DNA of 20,304 nucleotides from HGW-17 sp938004375 (lineage in GTDB: Bacteria > Myxococcota_A > Polyangia > HGW-17). The notes under the pieces were generated by a model. It searched no databases and was not told the origin of the DNA. It saw only the letters and a list, made by a program, of their open reading frames with translations. This document shows, one piece after another, positions 6,169 through 13,642 of this stretch. A program made the translations under genes and the position numbers. Position 1 is the first letter of the stretch. Each line of letters begins with the position of its first letter. The stretch spans positions 1 to 20,304 of the forward strand of contig DAIRVS010000075.1 in assembly GCA_036802685.1 (NCBI GenBank), in the 5' to 3' direction.

Positions 6169-6927
6169 ATGTATCGATTTTCCATTCTTGTCATCATTTT
6201 CTTCGGGACATCCATGCCCATTGCCCATGCGGCCGTCAAGCTCGACTGCGAACCGTGGGCGCAGGACTGCCCCTCGGACATGGCCTGCTTTCCGACGCCC
6301 GAGGAGACCTATGATTGTTTCCCGTCCGACGGCATTCAGACCGGGGGTGCCTGTGACTCGAACATGGAGACCTGGGAGTCCCTGCCCTGCGAGGACGGCG
6401 CCATCTGTCTGCAAATCACCGATGACCCCTCCGACGGGCAGTGTCTGGCCTTCTGCACCGCCGACGTGCCCTGCGAGGGCGCCGTCGAATGCGTGATCCC
6501 CGTCTTCTCGGACGTCCCCGACCTGGGGGTGTGCCCACCGCCTTGCACCGATCAGGACGCCGACGGCGCCTGCGCGGACGTGGACTGCGACGATATGGAC
6601 CCCGCGTCCTTCCCCGGCGCCGAAGAAATCTGTGACGACGGCCGCGACAACGACTGCGACGGCGACCTGGACGCCCTCGACGACGCCTGCGGCGGCGACG
6701 ATCCGGACGCCGGGGTGGACGGCGGGGACGCCGAGACCGACGCCGACGCGACCACGGACGCGGGCGCCGACGCGACCACCGATCCCCCGACGAAGAAGAA
6801 GGACTCCTTCGCCTGCCGCGCAGCGGGCGGTCTCTCGACGGACTCCCTGCCCACCACGGGATGGCTGTTCGCCCTCGCCCTGATGCTCCCGGCCCTGCGT
6901 CGCCGCCGGAACCGCCGGAATTATTGA
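6169..6927 (+). CDS. Exported Cys-rich protein with MopE-type motif and MYXO-CTERM-like tail
   Basis: This 252-residue exported protein starts with a signal peptide (about residues 1-21, cleaved after PIAHA). A cysteine-rich region with many Cys pairs follows (about 27-125). A MopE-type metal-binding motif then occupies about 126-172 and includes DCDDMDPASFPGAEEICDDG and DNDCDGDLD. An Asp/Ala/Thr-rich linker (about 175-208) leads to a C-terminal sorting tail: FACRAAG with Cys216, a hydrophobic segment (about 231-243) and an Arg cluster RRRRNRR. That tail fits MYXO-CTERM, a Myxococcota signal for processing and surface anchoring at the Cys. The ATG at 6169 is preceded by AGGAGAGG and places the signal peptide correctly. 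The last 7 bp overlap the convergent DUF4911-like gene. Ligand and role are unknown. Confidence 0.85.
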   Translation: MYRFSILVIIFFGTSMPIAHAAVKLDCEPWAQDCPSDMACFPTPEETYDCFPSDGIQTGGACDSNMETWESLPCEDGAICLQITDDPSDGQCLAFCTADVPCEGAVECVIPVFSDVPDLGVCPPPCTDQDADGACADVDCDDMDPASFPGAEEICDDGRDNDCDGDLDALDDACGGDDPDAGVDGGDAETDADATTDAGADATTDPPTKKKDSFACRAAGGLSTDSLPTTGWLFALALMLPALRRRRNRRNY

Positions 6928-7181
6928 TTAATATTTGATAACAAAGAACCCAGCAGGGACTCGGCGTCCGCGCGCAGGCCGGCGGGGACCGTCCAGGTCA
7001 CGTGGGAAGAGCCGGGGGCCGAGCTCTGCACGCCCAGGTGATCGTACCCCTCGAGGATGAAGCGGGCGGCGGCCACCTGGCGGCGCGGCAGGAAAAAATG
7101 CAGACGCACCAGCCCTTCGGCCGCGGTGTCCACGGTATAGGCGGCGCGCTGCGGGGCTCGGTCCGAAGGGGCGTTGGTCAC
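6921..7181 (-). CDS. DUF4911-like small protein
   Basis: This 86-residue soluble protein starts at a GTG (7181) that overlaps the ThyX stop in a GTGA arrangement. A good GGAGGG lies five bases upstream, so translation is probably coupled to thyX. The core RLHFFLPRRQVAAARFILEG followed by YDHLGVQS, then VTWTVPAGLRADAESLLGSL, resembles the DUF4911 family of small proteins common in former Deltaproteobacteria. The family has no established biochemical role that I know of. It is the last gene of the long minus-strand operon and ends within the convergent MYXO-CTERM gene. The family call is from memory of the pattern and should be treated as likely, not certain. Confidence 0.7.
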   Translation of the reverse strand: MTNAPSDRAPQRAAYTVDTAAEGLVRLHFFLPRRQVAAARFILEGYDHLGVQSSAPGSSHVTWTVPAGLRADAESLLGSLLSNINQ

Positions 7182-8515
7182 GGGGTCCCTCCGGTCCAGG
7201 CGTCCTTGCCCGCCAGCAGCGCGCCGGTGTGCGGCGCGTGAACGCGCACGGCCGCGGACAGGGCGGCGGCGAACGCGCGGATGTCCCACTGGGCATGGGC
7301 GTCCTCGCGCAGCCGGGAGAAGTGCACCAACTCGCGCAGGTTGGCCGTCCAGGTCAGGCGCCGTCGGTGCCCGGACAACAATGCGTACTGGCCACCGGGA
7401 CCGGAGACAAGCGCGCAGGTGGCCTCGGCCAGGGCGACGTGCGACCGGGCGCGGTCGAGGTGGGCGGCCGCCACCGACGCCGGGTGCGTGAACCCCAGCC
7501 GCGGGTCGTACGCGGCGGTCGTGATCCCGGCCAACCGGTGACGCTTGAGCTGGGCGTAGGCGGCCCCCGAGAGCACCCACTCCCAGGTCAGATGCACGTG
7601 CTCGAGGGGGCGCGGCGCAGGGTCGTGGGCGGTCATGCCGCCGGTGAGCCGGGCGAAGGCCTCGGCGCGACCCGCCGCAGGCAGCGCGCGGGCCCCGGCG
7701 AGGGCGGCGGCGAAAGGCGCTCCGGCCCGTACGGCGGCGTGGGCCAGCACCAGGGCGTCCCAGTCGTCGGGCGCAGTACATAAATCCAGGCGACCCAGCG
7801 GCCGGCCCCCATACGCGACGTTCTCTTCCAGGTCCGCCTCTTCGGACGCCAGCAGCGTCCACGGGGCGGCCTCCTCCCGGCGGCACCACTCCGACGGTTC
7901 GACGTAGCGGATCAGTGACGGCACCACGGGCTTCAGGCGCTCATGGAGCAGCCGCCCCAGCTCCCGCGCCTCGGCGAACGGAGACGCGGCCAGCCGCAGC
8001 ACCAGGTGCTCGGCCGTGCGGGCGTTGCACGACAGCCCCACCTGCCCGGTGACCGCCAGGGGCAGGTAGTAGCGCGCGTCCTCGGCCTCCACCCCGGCGG
8101 CCAACAGATCCTTGTAGAAAGCGACGGACGCCGCGTGCAGTTGCGTGAGTTCCTGACGATGTTCCGCCCATTCGGCGGGCAGGTGCCAGTCGGAGTCGAG
8201 CTTGACGTACCGCTGGCTCTTCTCGGTGTAGGACGCGAGCCGGTGTTTCTCCAGCTCCTCCAGGGCCAGGCGCGACAGATCTTCTATGTCAATGTTGAAA
8301 AATGCGTGTTCGGCGATGGACGCGTGGCCCATGTCGTACACGATGCTCTCGTTGCTGCGCCGGGCCTTCTCGACGTTGGCCCGGGCGTCCCGGCGCAGCA
8401 GGTCCAGGGTCTTCTCGGAGCGGCTCACGCGGGCGTAGGCGGCGGTGAGCACTTCGGGGGTGCGCACGGGATCGTCGGTGGTCTCCACGTTGAAGCCGGA
8501 CAGCGTGACTCGCAT
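7178..8515 (-). CDS. thyX: Duplicated FAD-dependent thymidylate synthase (ThyX)
   Basis: ThyX makes dTMP from dUMP using FAD, NADPH and methylene-tetrahydrofolate. This 445-residue protein is about twice the usual length and shows two ThyX-like halves. Half 1 (about 1-205) has the signature KHRLASYTEKSQRY at 90-103, with Lys where RHR is usual, and ends with NARTAEHLVLRL-type helices. Half 2 (about 225-435) has RHRLAG at 325-330 but lacks the Ser seven residues on, and then has the family ending WTANLRELVHFSRLREDAHA plus QWDIRAFA. So each half retains part of the motif. Long ThyX proteins exist in related lineages, so activity is plausible. The ATG at 8515 has TAGGAG upstream. It lies between rlpA-like and DUF4911-like genes in the operon. 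No canonical thyA is in the window. Confidence 0.85.
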   Translation of the reverse strand: MRVTLSGFNVETTDDPVRTPEVLTAAYARVSRSEKTLDLLRRDARANVEKARRSNESIVYDMGHASIAEHAFFNIDIEDLSRLALEELEKHRLASYTEKSQRYVKLDSDWHLPAEWAEHRQELTQLHAASVAFYKDLLAAGVEAEDARYYLPLAVTGQVGLSCNARTAEHLVLRLAASPFAEARELGRLLHERLKPVVPSLIRYVEPSEWCRREEAAPWTLLASEEADLEENVAYGGRPLGRLDLCTAPDDWDALVLAHAAVRAGAPFAAALAGARALPAAGRAEAFARLTGGMTAHDPAPRPLEHVHLTWEWVLSGAAYAQLKRHRLAGITTAAYDPRLGFTHPASVAAAHLDRARSHVALAEATCALVSGPGGQYALLSGHRRRLTWTANLRELVHFSRLREDAHAQWDIRAFAAALSAAVRVHAPHTGALLAGKDAWTGGTP

Positions 8516-8524
8516 GGGGGACTC

Positions 8525-8899
8525 CTACCGCCGCCGCGACTTGGGGCGGGGCTTGCGCGGGGGCGCTTCTTTCACGACCTCGAGGCGCACGGTGATCACC
8601 CCGCGCGCCAGCGGGGCCAGCCGGGCGAAGCCCGCGGGCGTCAGGTCGATGACCCGCCCGCGGATGTAGGGCCCGCGGTCGGTGATGCGCACGTCCACGT
8701 GCTTGCCCGACTTCACCTCGGTCACGCGCACGATCGTCCCGAACGGGAGCGTGCGGTGGGCGGCGGTCAGCGCCCGGGGGTTCACCCGCTCCCCCGACGC
8801 GGTCCGGCCGCCGCGGCTGCCGTAGTACGAGGCCTTCCCCGTCTCGGTGTGGGCGCACGAGGAGGCAAGCGCCAGGACCAGCAGGAGCTCAAGCACCAC
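8525..8899 (-). CDS. RlpA-like septal-ring lipoprotein
   Basis: This 124-residue protein has a short hydrophobic leader (MVLELLLVLALASSC) with Cys15 as a likely lipid-attachment site. The lipobox ASSC is imperfect and the N-terminus lacks the usual positive charge. The double-psi beta-barrel domain follows: GKASYYG, RTASGERVNPRALTAAHRTL, PFGTIVRV, DVRITDRGPY and RVIDLTPAGF. RlpA proteins are outer-membrane lipoproteins that cleave denuded glycan strands at the septum. There is no SPOR domain, so this is a minimal form, and a basic tail (PPRKPRPKSRRR) ends it. The GTG at 8899 overlaps the upstream phosphatidyltransferase gene by 11 bp and has AAGGAGG nine bases before it. The domain call is firm; septal activity is inferred from the family. 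Confidence 0.88.
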   Translation of the reverse strand: MVLELLLVLALASSCAHTETGKASYYGSRGGRTASGERVNPRALTAAHRTLPFGTIVRVTEVKSGKHVDVRITDRGPYIRGRVIDLTPAGFARLAPLARGVITVRLEVVKEAPPRKPRPKSRRR

Positions 8900-10235
8900 G
8901 GGACACCGCCTCCTTGCGCTCCCGACGCAGGCGCGCGAGCAGCTGGACGTGCTGGACCGACAGGATGAGGGCGGCGATCATGGCGGAGGCAAAGATGAAA
9001 TAGGCGCCCACCCACAGGACGTTGGCCAACCCCATCAACATGAACGCGAACAGGTGGAAGTCCCGCTTGGTCAGGTACTTCAATTTGTTGAGCACCCGCC
9101 CCACGAGTCCGCCGCCGGGCTTGTCCGGGGAGCCCAGTTGATAATCCTGGTTGTTCCCGGTGCCTGCGACCTTGATTAAATAATAATACATGACCATGTT
9201 GGCGATCCACTGGCCCACGAAGGCGCCCACGCCCATCCAGATATAATGCACTTGGCCTGTATACTGGTACGACCAGGCCGCCACGCCGGCGAAGAACAGG
9301 CAGTTGCAGATGTCGTCGAAGATGGTGTCCAGCCAGTCGCCCAGGTGGGAGTACTGGAACTTCACGCGGGCGATCTCGCCGTCGCAGCCGTCGTAGACCG
9401 AGCACGCCTGGATCAGCAGGCCCCCCAGGGCGCCCGAGAGCCACAGGTTCCAGCCCAGCACCGGGTGCCCCAGGAAGAGCACCAGGGCGGCGGCCACCGC
9501 GAACCCGGCGTTGAGCACGGTCAACTGGTTGGGCGTCAGGTGGGTGCGCGCCAGCAGGCGGCTCACCGGCAGGGAGAGCGGACGGTTGAAGGTGCGCGCC
9601 ACCAGGCCGTCCTGGGGCTTGCGCAGGCTGTGGAAGAGCAGGCGCTCGGCGTCGCGCACGTCGCGCCGGTCGCGGATGCGGCGGAAGAAACCGCCCGCGG
9701 ACGGGCGGCGCTGGCTCTTGTCCTTGTCGAGGCGGGCGTGGACGAACGAGACGTCCCCGTTCTCGGCGTCGTTGGCCAGGGCCTTGTGCAGCTCCGGACG
9801 CGCGGCGGCCGGGAGGAAGGCCACCCCGGTCCATAGCTCCCCGCCGCCCACCTCGAGGAAGCCGTCCGAGCGAGTGGACCCCTTCTGGCCGTGCTCGGGC
9901 CGCCCCAGGACCATGGCCGCCTTCTCGGCGCCCTTCACGAGCGTCAAAAGCTGCTTGTGCACCACGGCGTCGGCGCGGATCCAGAGCACGCCGGCGGCCG
10001 GGAACTCGGGCAGCTCGCGCACGGCCTGCACGACGGTGCCCTCGAGGCCCAGCACCCGCCCTACCGGCTTGTAGTGGCCCCGGGGATCGTAAATATAAAT
10101 TTGATGTATCCCCGCGTGATGCAGGCCAAGCACGTGCCGCTCCACGAGGTCCAGACCGCCACACCGCAGGCGAAGCAGGTCCGGGTTGGACTGCAGGCTG
10201 CCGGTCTGGAGGATCGCACAGGTCGGTTCAGTCAT
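8889..10235 (-). CDS. Nucleotidyltransferase-like/CDP-alcohol phosphatidyltransferase fusion (C)
   Basis: This 448-residue protein joins a nucleotidyltransferase-like domain (about 1-190) to a membrane CDP-alcohol phosphatidyltransferase (about 205-445). The C-terminal catalytic signature is complete: D285-G286, A289-R290, G299, D303 and D307 in DGEIAR...GDWLDTIFD. Several hydrophobic helices follow. The fusion order resembles IPCT/DIPPS, which makes CDP-inositol and then di-inositol phosphate. However, the N-terminal domain begins CAILQTGSLQSN instead of the glycine-rich LAAGxGxRL loop, so nucleotide transfer may be lost. The domain retains the following pattern GGLDLVERHVLGLHHAGI. The ATG at 10235 overlaps gene B by 8 bp and has GGAGAG upstream. 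The substrate is unknown; an inositol-phosphate-type acceptor is a guess from architecture. Confidence 0.85.
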   Translation of the reverse strand: MTEPTCAILQTGSLQSNPDLLRLRCGGLDLVERHVLGLHHAGIHQIYIYDPRGHYKPVGRVLGLEGTVVQAVRELPEFPAAGVLWIRADAVVHKQLLTLVKGAEKAAMVLGRPEHGQKGSTRSDGFLEVGGGELWTGVAFLPAAARPELHKALANDAENGDVSFVHARLDKDKSQRRPSAGGFFRRIRDRRDVRDAERLLFHSLRKPQDGLVARTFNRPLSLPVSRLLARTHLTPNQLTVLNAGFAVAAALVLFLGHPVLGWNLWLSGALGGLLIQACSVYDGCDGEIARVKFQYSHLGDWLDTIFDDICNCLFFAGVAAWSYQYTGQVHYIWMGVGAFVGQWIANMVMYYYLIKVAGTGNNQDYQLGSPDKPGGGLVGRVLNKLKYLTKRDFHLFAFMLMGLANVLWVGAYFIFASAMIAALILSVQHVQLLARLRRERKEAVSRGA

Positions 10236-10872
10236 GGGTTCTCTCCTGCGGGGGCAGCTTCTTCAGCATGAGGTAGCCCTCGCGGATGCGGAACAGGGCG
10301 GTCAGGTGTCCGAGCACGGCGAACACGACCAGCAGCCACTCCACCGGCGTGAAGCGCCACCACACGGGATAGCCCGCGGCCCCGGCGCCGAGCTGGACGA
10401 ACGGGATCAAGATCAACAGTACGTGGCGCTCGGCGCGGCCCAGCACGCCGGCCTCCACGCGTCCGCCGCCCGAGGCCTGGCTCTGGCTGCCCAGAAAACT
10501 CACCAGGAGCGTGGCCACGATGGCCAGGTGGGCCAGCAACGGGTCCGCGTAGGGCGAGAAGCCGATCCCCGTGAGGATGGCCACGTCGGTGTAGCGGTCC
10601 ACCACGCAGTCGAGGAAGTCGCCCAGGGGGGACATTTTATGATGATGGCGCGCCAGGTGCCCGTCGAGGAGGTCCAGCACGCCGTTGAGCACGGTGAGCA
10701 GGCTCGCCGCCACCAGCATCCCCCAGCCCCAGCCCGAGAACGCCCACGCCACGCCCGCCAGCAGCCCGGGGATCAGGCTCCAGAAGGTGACCGTGTTGGG
10801 GTGCGTGTTCGCCAGGCGCGCGCCCAGAGGGCGCAGGAGGCGTTCTTTGAGCGGACGGAACAGGTGCAGCAT
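10228..10872 (-). CDS. CDP-alcohol phosphatidyltransferase (B), inositol-phosphate-synthase-like
   Basis: This 214-residue integral membrane enzyme carries the full family signature at D70-G71, A74-R75, G84, D88 and D92 (DLLDGHLAR, then GDFLDCVVDRYTD). Such enzymes move a phospho-diacylglycerol or similar group from a CDP-lipid onto an alcohol. The wording SPLGDFLDCVVDRYTDVAIL is close to archaetidyl/phosphatidylinositol-phosphate synthases, so an inositol-phosphate acceptor is my best guess. It shows about five to six hydrophobic segments. The ribosome binding site is weak (AGGGTC), and the start is 12 bp after the small membrane protein's stop. The family is certain; the head group is not. 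Confidence 0.88.
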   Translation of the reverse strand: MLHLFRPLKERLLRPLGARLANTHPNTVTFWSLIPGLLAGVAWAFSGWGWGMLVAASLLTVLNGVLDLLDGHLARHHHKMSPLGDFLDCVVDRYTDVAILTGIGFSPYADPLLAHLAIVATLLVSFLGSQSQASGGGRVEAGVLGRAERHVLLILIPFVQLGAGAAGYPVWWRFTPVEWLLVVFAVLGHLTALFRIREGYLMLKKLPPQERTHD

Positions 10873-10884
10873 CGACTTTTGACC

Positions 10885-11154
10885 CTACAACTTCGACGCC
10901 CAGGCGGTCCACAGGCGATGGGTGGCCAGGAACAGGGACCCGGCGATGATCACCAGCGCGGTGGCCCAGCCCAGCAGGCGGTCCGACAGGTCCACGCGGG
11001 CGGCGCCGGTCGCGCGCCGAAACGCCCGGACGTCGCGCACGACGCGGTAGATGAAGATGGCCGCGATCACGGGCAGCGAAGACCATAGAAACACGGCGAA
11101 CCCGGTGGTCATCCACCCCGCGCCGTGGTGGTTCCCGGCGACCAGGTCAAACAT
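10885..11154 (-). CDS. Small two-helix membrane protein
   Basis: I do not recognise this 89-residue protein. It has two hydrophobic segments, about 16-38 (GFAVFLWSSLPVIAAIFIY) and about 61-79 (LLGWATALVIIAGSLFLA). They are separated by a basic loop (RVVRDVRAFRRATGAARVDL) that should face the cytoplasm. It overlaps the end of phosphatidyltransferase A by 8 bp and has GGAGG seven bases before its ATG, which supports real coupled translation. It lies between two CDP-alcohol phosphatidyltransferases, so it may be an accessory subunit or a small transporter component of that pathway. Confidence 0.72.
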   Translation of the reverse strand: MFDLVAGNHHGAGWMTTGFAVFLWSSLPVIAAIFIYRVVRDVRAFRRATGAARVDLSDRLLGWATALVIIAGSLFLATHRLWTAWASKL

Positions 11155-11689
11155 GATCGGCCTCCGGCTCCCGCGGGAGCGTGAGGATGCGCCAGTAATC
11201 GTGGACGACCACGAAGGCGGTCAGGATCGTCATGGACCAGATGCAGGTCTCGACGTAAAAGTCCAGCAACACGCCCACGAGCACGAAGAACGTGGCCCCG
11301 CCGAGGGACTCGGACGCGAAGGAGCGGAAGTTGGTCACGCGACCCACGCGGCGGATGTGGATCACGCGGCCCAGGGCGTTCACCACGCCCACCCCCAGGA
11401 ACGCCGCCACCGGCACGACGTCCACGTAGCCGGTGGCCGCGGCCGTCACCAGGGTGACCAGGAACAGGCCGGCGTCGGAGATTGCGTCGAGCATCTCGCC
11501 GAAGGGGCCGGCGCATTGGAAATACCGGGCGATGGAGCCGTCGATCAGGTCGATTACCCCGCTGTAGATCAGCAGCACCAGGGCCAGCACCACCCGGTGC
11601 GTGGCCATGGCCCACGCCACCACCGGCAGCACGAGCAGCCGCGTCGAGGTGACGGCATTGGCGGGGTTCAATATTTTACCGAAGGTCAC
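11147..11689 (-). CDS. CDP-alcohol phosphatidyltransferase (A)
   Basis: This 180-residue membrane enzyme has the complete catalytic signature at D50-G51, A54-R55, G64, D68 and D72 (DLIDGSIAR, then GEMLDAISD). The N-terminus NPANAVTSTRLLVLPVVAWA resembles PgsA/CDP-diacylglycerol transferases, which begin NxPNxLTxxR. The N-terminal part is therefore typical of glycerol- or inositol-phosphate acceptor enzymes. The GTG start (11689) overlaps the MBL-hydrolase stop in a GTGA arrangement, with GGGGAGG ten bases upstream. A longer upstream reading in the same frame would run into the hydrolase and is not supported. The substrate cannot be set from sequence. Confidence 0.85.
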   Translation of the reverse strand: MTFGKILNPANAVTSTRLLVLPVVAWAMATHRVVLALVLLIYSGVIDLIDGSIARYFQCAGPFGEMLDAISDAGLFLVTLVTAAATGYVDVVPVAAFLGVGVVNALGRVIHIRRVGRVTNFRSFASESLGGATFFVLVGVLLDFYVETCIWSMTILTAFVVVHDYWRILTLPREPEADHV

Positions 11690-12453
11690 AGGTCCCACGC
11701 CTCCCCGGGCGCGAGCGCCCGGACACGGTCGGCCATCTGGTGGGCCCGCGCGGCCTCGAGCACGGCGGCGACCGGCTCGTCGAGCGGGGTGCGGGCCATG
11801 CGTACGGCCCCCCAGTGGATGGGGACCATCATGCGCGCTCCGGTCTGCAAAAACAACTCCCAAGCGGTGGCCGGGTCGATGTGCACGCCTTTCTTCCCGC
11901 GGCGCCTCACATAATAGGCCACCTCGCGCATGCCGCCCACGGGCAGCGCGGCGGCCGCGAGCTGGAACCGGTCGGCCAGCGCGGCGAGCTCGGGGGCGGG
12001 GCCGAAGTCCACGTCCCCGGCGGCGAAGAAGGCGTGGACGCCGTCGTCGAACACGTACGAGTTCACGCCGGTGTCCTGCCACGGAAAGAAGCGGCCGCGC
12101 ACGTGGTTCACGGGGACCGCGGTCACGGTGAACGCCCCCAGGGTCAGGCGCCCGTCCCAGGCCAGCTCCTCCACGGCGGCGAAGCCCAGGTCGCGCACGA
12201 AGCGGCCCACCCCCGCGGGCACCACCAGCGTGGCCTCCCGGGGCAGGAGCTTCAGCGACGGCAGGTGCAGGTGGTCGGCGTGGGCGTGGGAAATGGTGAT
12301 CGCCGTGAGCGGCGGCAGGGCGGTCACCGGCACGCCCAGCGGGGCCGCGCGCCGCTTCATCATGATCCGATCGGTGAGCAGCGGGTCCGTCAGGATCGCC
12401 GAACCGCCGGACTCGATCAACAACGTGGAGTGTCCCAAAAACGTGCAGCGCAT
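11686..12453 (-). CDS. Metallo-beta-lactamase-fold hydrolase, UlaG/NAPE-PLD-like
   Basis: This 255-residue protein opens with GHSTLLIESGGSAILTDP, typical of the Lactamase_B_2 branch that includes UlaG lactonases and NAPE-hydrolysing phospholipase D. The di-metal site is visible as H56-A-H58-A-D60-H61, H117 (VNHVRGR), D147 (AAGDVDF) and H213 (PIHWGA). No signal peptide is seen, so it is probably cytoplasmic. The ATG at 12453 lies four bases after the epmA stop with only a weak GACGAG ribosome binding site. Being directly upstream of three phosphatidyltransferases, a phosphodiesterase or phospholipase-type role is attractive, but this is inferred from context only. Confidence 0.82.
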   Translation of the reverse strand: MRCTFLGHSTLLIESGGSAILTDPLLTDRIMMKRRAAPLGVPVTALPPLTAITISHAHADHLHLPSLKLLPREATLVVPAGVGRFVRDLGFAAVEELAWDGRLTLGAFTVTAVPVNHVRGRFFPWQDTGVNSYVFDDGVHAFFAAGDVDFGPAPELAALADRFQLAAAALPVGGMREVAYYVRRRGKKGVHIDPATAWELFLQTGARMMVPIHWGAVRMARTPLDEPVAAVLEAARAHQMADRVRALAPGEAWDL

Positions 12454-12457
12454 CTCG

Positions 12458-13630
12458 TCACAACTCGTCCCCGGCGAAGGTGAGCACCTGCCGGATGTGC
12501 GCGGCCCCCCACCACAGCATGACCAGGCGATCCAGGCCCAGGGCGATACCGGACACCGGCGGGCAGCCCTCGGCCAACGCCTGCAGGAACTTCTCGTCAA
12601 GGGGGTACTCGGGAGCCCCGTGCGCGCGGCGCCAGGCCAGGTCCTCCAGGCTGCGCGCGCGCTGCAGGTCGGCGTCGAGGAGCTCGCCGAAGCCGTTGGC
12701 CAGCTCCAGTTCGCCCCCGGCGGGGCTTGGGGCATAAAATTCAAAGCGGTCGGCGAAGCGCGGATCCTCGGGCAACAGGCGCGCCAGCGAGGCCATGGGC
12801 GCGGGCCACGCCGTGAGGAACACCGGCCCGTCCTCGCACAACCGCGGCTCGATCTTCTCCACCAGCACGGTGAAGAACGCCTCCTCCCAGGTCATTGGGC
12901 GCGGCGCGAGCCCGGCCTGGGCCAGCAGCGTCTCCGGGGCCGCGAACAGGTCGTCGACGCCGGCGAACCGCGCGAACGCCCCGTCCATGGTCAGCCGCGG
13001 GTACGGCGGTGGCGGCAGCGGCGCGGGGACGTCCTCGCGTGCCTGCACCCAGGCGATCAACTCCTCGACCTCGACGCGCAGTTGTTCCGCGTCGGCGCCC
13101 ACGCTGTACCACTCGAGCATGGTGAACTCGGGGTTGTGGCGCGCGCCCGTCTCGTCGCGGCGGAAGGCGCGGCAGATTTGATAGATCGACCCCGCGCCGC
13201 CCGCGAGCAGCCGCTTCATCTGGAACTCGGGGGACGGCGAAAGATACCAGTCGTCCGAGCGCAGTGCCGAAAGGTGGGTCTCCACCCCCGGGCTGGGCAC
13301 GCGCAGCGGCGTCTCGACCTCGAAGGAGCCGCGGACGTCGAAGAACTCGCGCACCCGGCGCAAGATCCTGGCCCGAAAGCGCAGGGCCTCGAGGCGCGTG
13401 CGCCCGGAGCGGTCTGGGGTGTTCAACCGGCGCCACTCGGGGCCGGGGAACATCGTTTTGGTGGGTTGGACGGTGGCCGAGATGGAGGTGCGGCCCACCG
13501 CGTCGGTGCGCAGAAGGCCCCAGTCGCCGATGGCGATGTCGGGGGAAACTTCGTGAAGCGGCACGGGGCCGGCGGCGTCCTGCGCCAGGTGGCCCGCGAT
13601 CAGCCGTCCCGGCCGGAGGTCCGTCGGCAT
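12458..13630 (-). CDS. epmA: EF-P lysine ligase EpmA (class II LysRS-like)
   Basis: EpmA (PoxA/GenX) attaches (R)-beta-lysine to the conserved lysine of EF-P. The 390-residue protein shows class II synthetase features without a LysRS anticodon domain: FFDVRGSFEVETP (motif 1), FRRDETGARHNPEFTMLEWY (motif 2, 156-175) and GIALGLDRLVML (motif 3, 361-372). ELANGFGELLDA matches the family. E. coli EpmA is 325 residues. Here about 75 extra N-terminal residues (GRLIAGHLAQ and GDWGLLRTDAVGRTSIS) precede the catalytic core. The next gene upstream is its substrate EF-P, 12 bp away. EpmB, which makes beta-lysine, is not in the window. The ribosome binding site is poor, so the exact start is less certain than the identity. 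Confidence 0.93.
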   Translation of the reverse strand: MPTDLRPGRLIAGHLAQDAAGPVPLHEVSPDIAIGDWGLLRTDAVGRTSISATVQPTKTMFPGPEWRRLNTPDRSGRTRLEALRFRARILRRVREFFDVRGSFEVETPLRVPSPGVETHLSALRSDDWYLSPSPEFQMKRLLAGGAGSIYQICRAFRRDETGARHNPEFTMLEWYSVGADAEQLRVEVEELIAWVQAREDVPAPLPPPPYPRLTMDGAFARFAGVDDLFAAPETLLAQAGLAPRPMTWEEAFFTVLVEKIEPRLCEDGPVFLTAWPAPMASLARLLPEDPRFADRFEFYAPSPAGGELELANGFGELLDADLQRARSLEDLAWRRAHGAPEYPLDEKFLQALAEGCPPVSGIALGLDRLVMLWWGAAHIRQVLTFAGDEL

Positions 13631-13642
13631 GGCCGGAGGTGC

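Noticed and set aside
11690..12082. Upstream extension of phosphatidyltransferase A in its own frame
   Set aside because: It would overlap nearly half of the MBL-fold hydrolase gene, and the extension is Arg/Gly/Ala-rich off-frame sequence. The GTG at 11689 has a proper overlap and a ribosome binding site.
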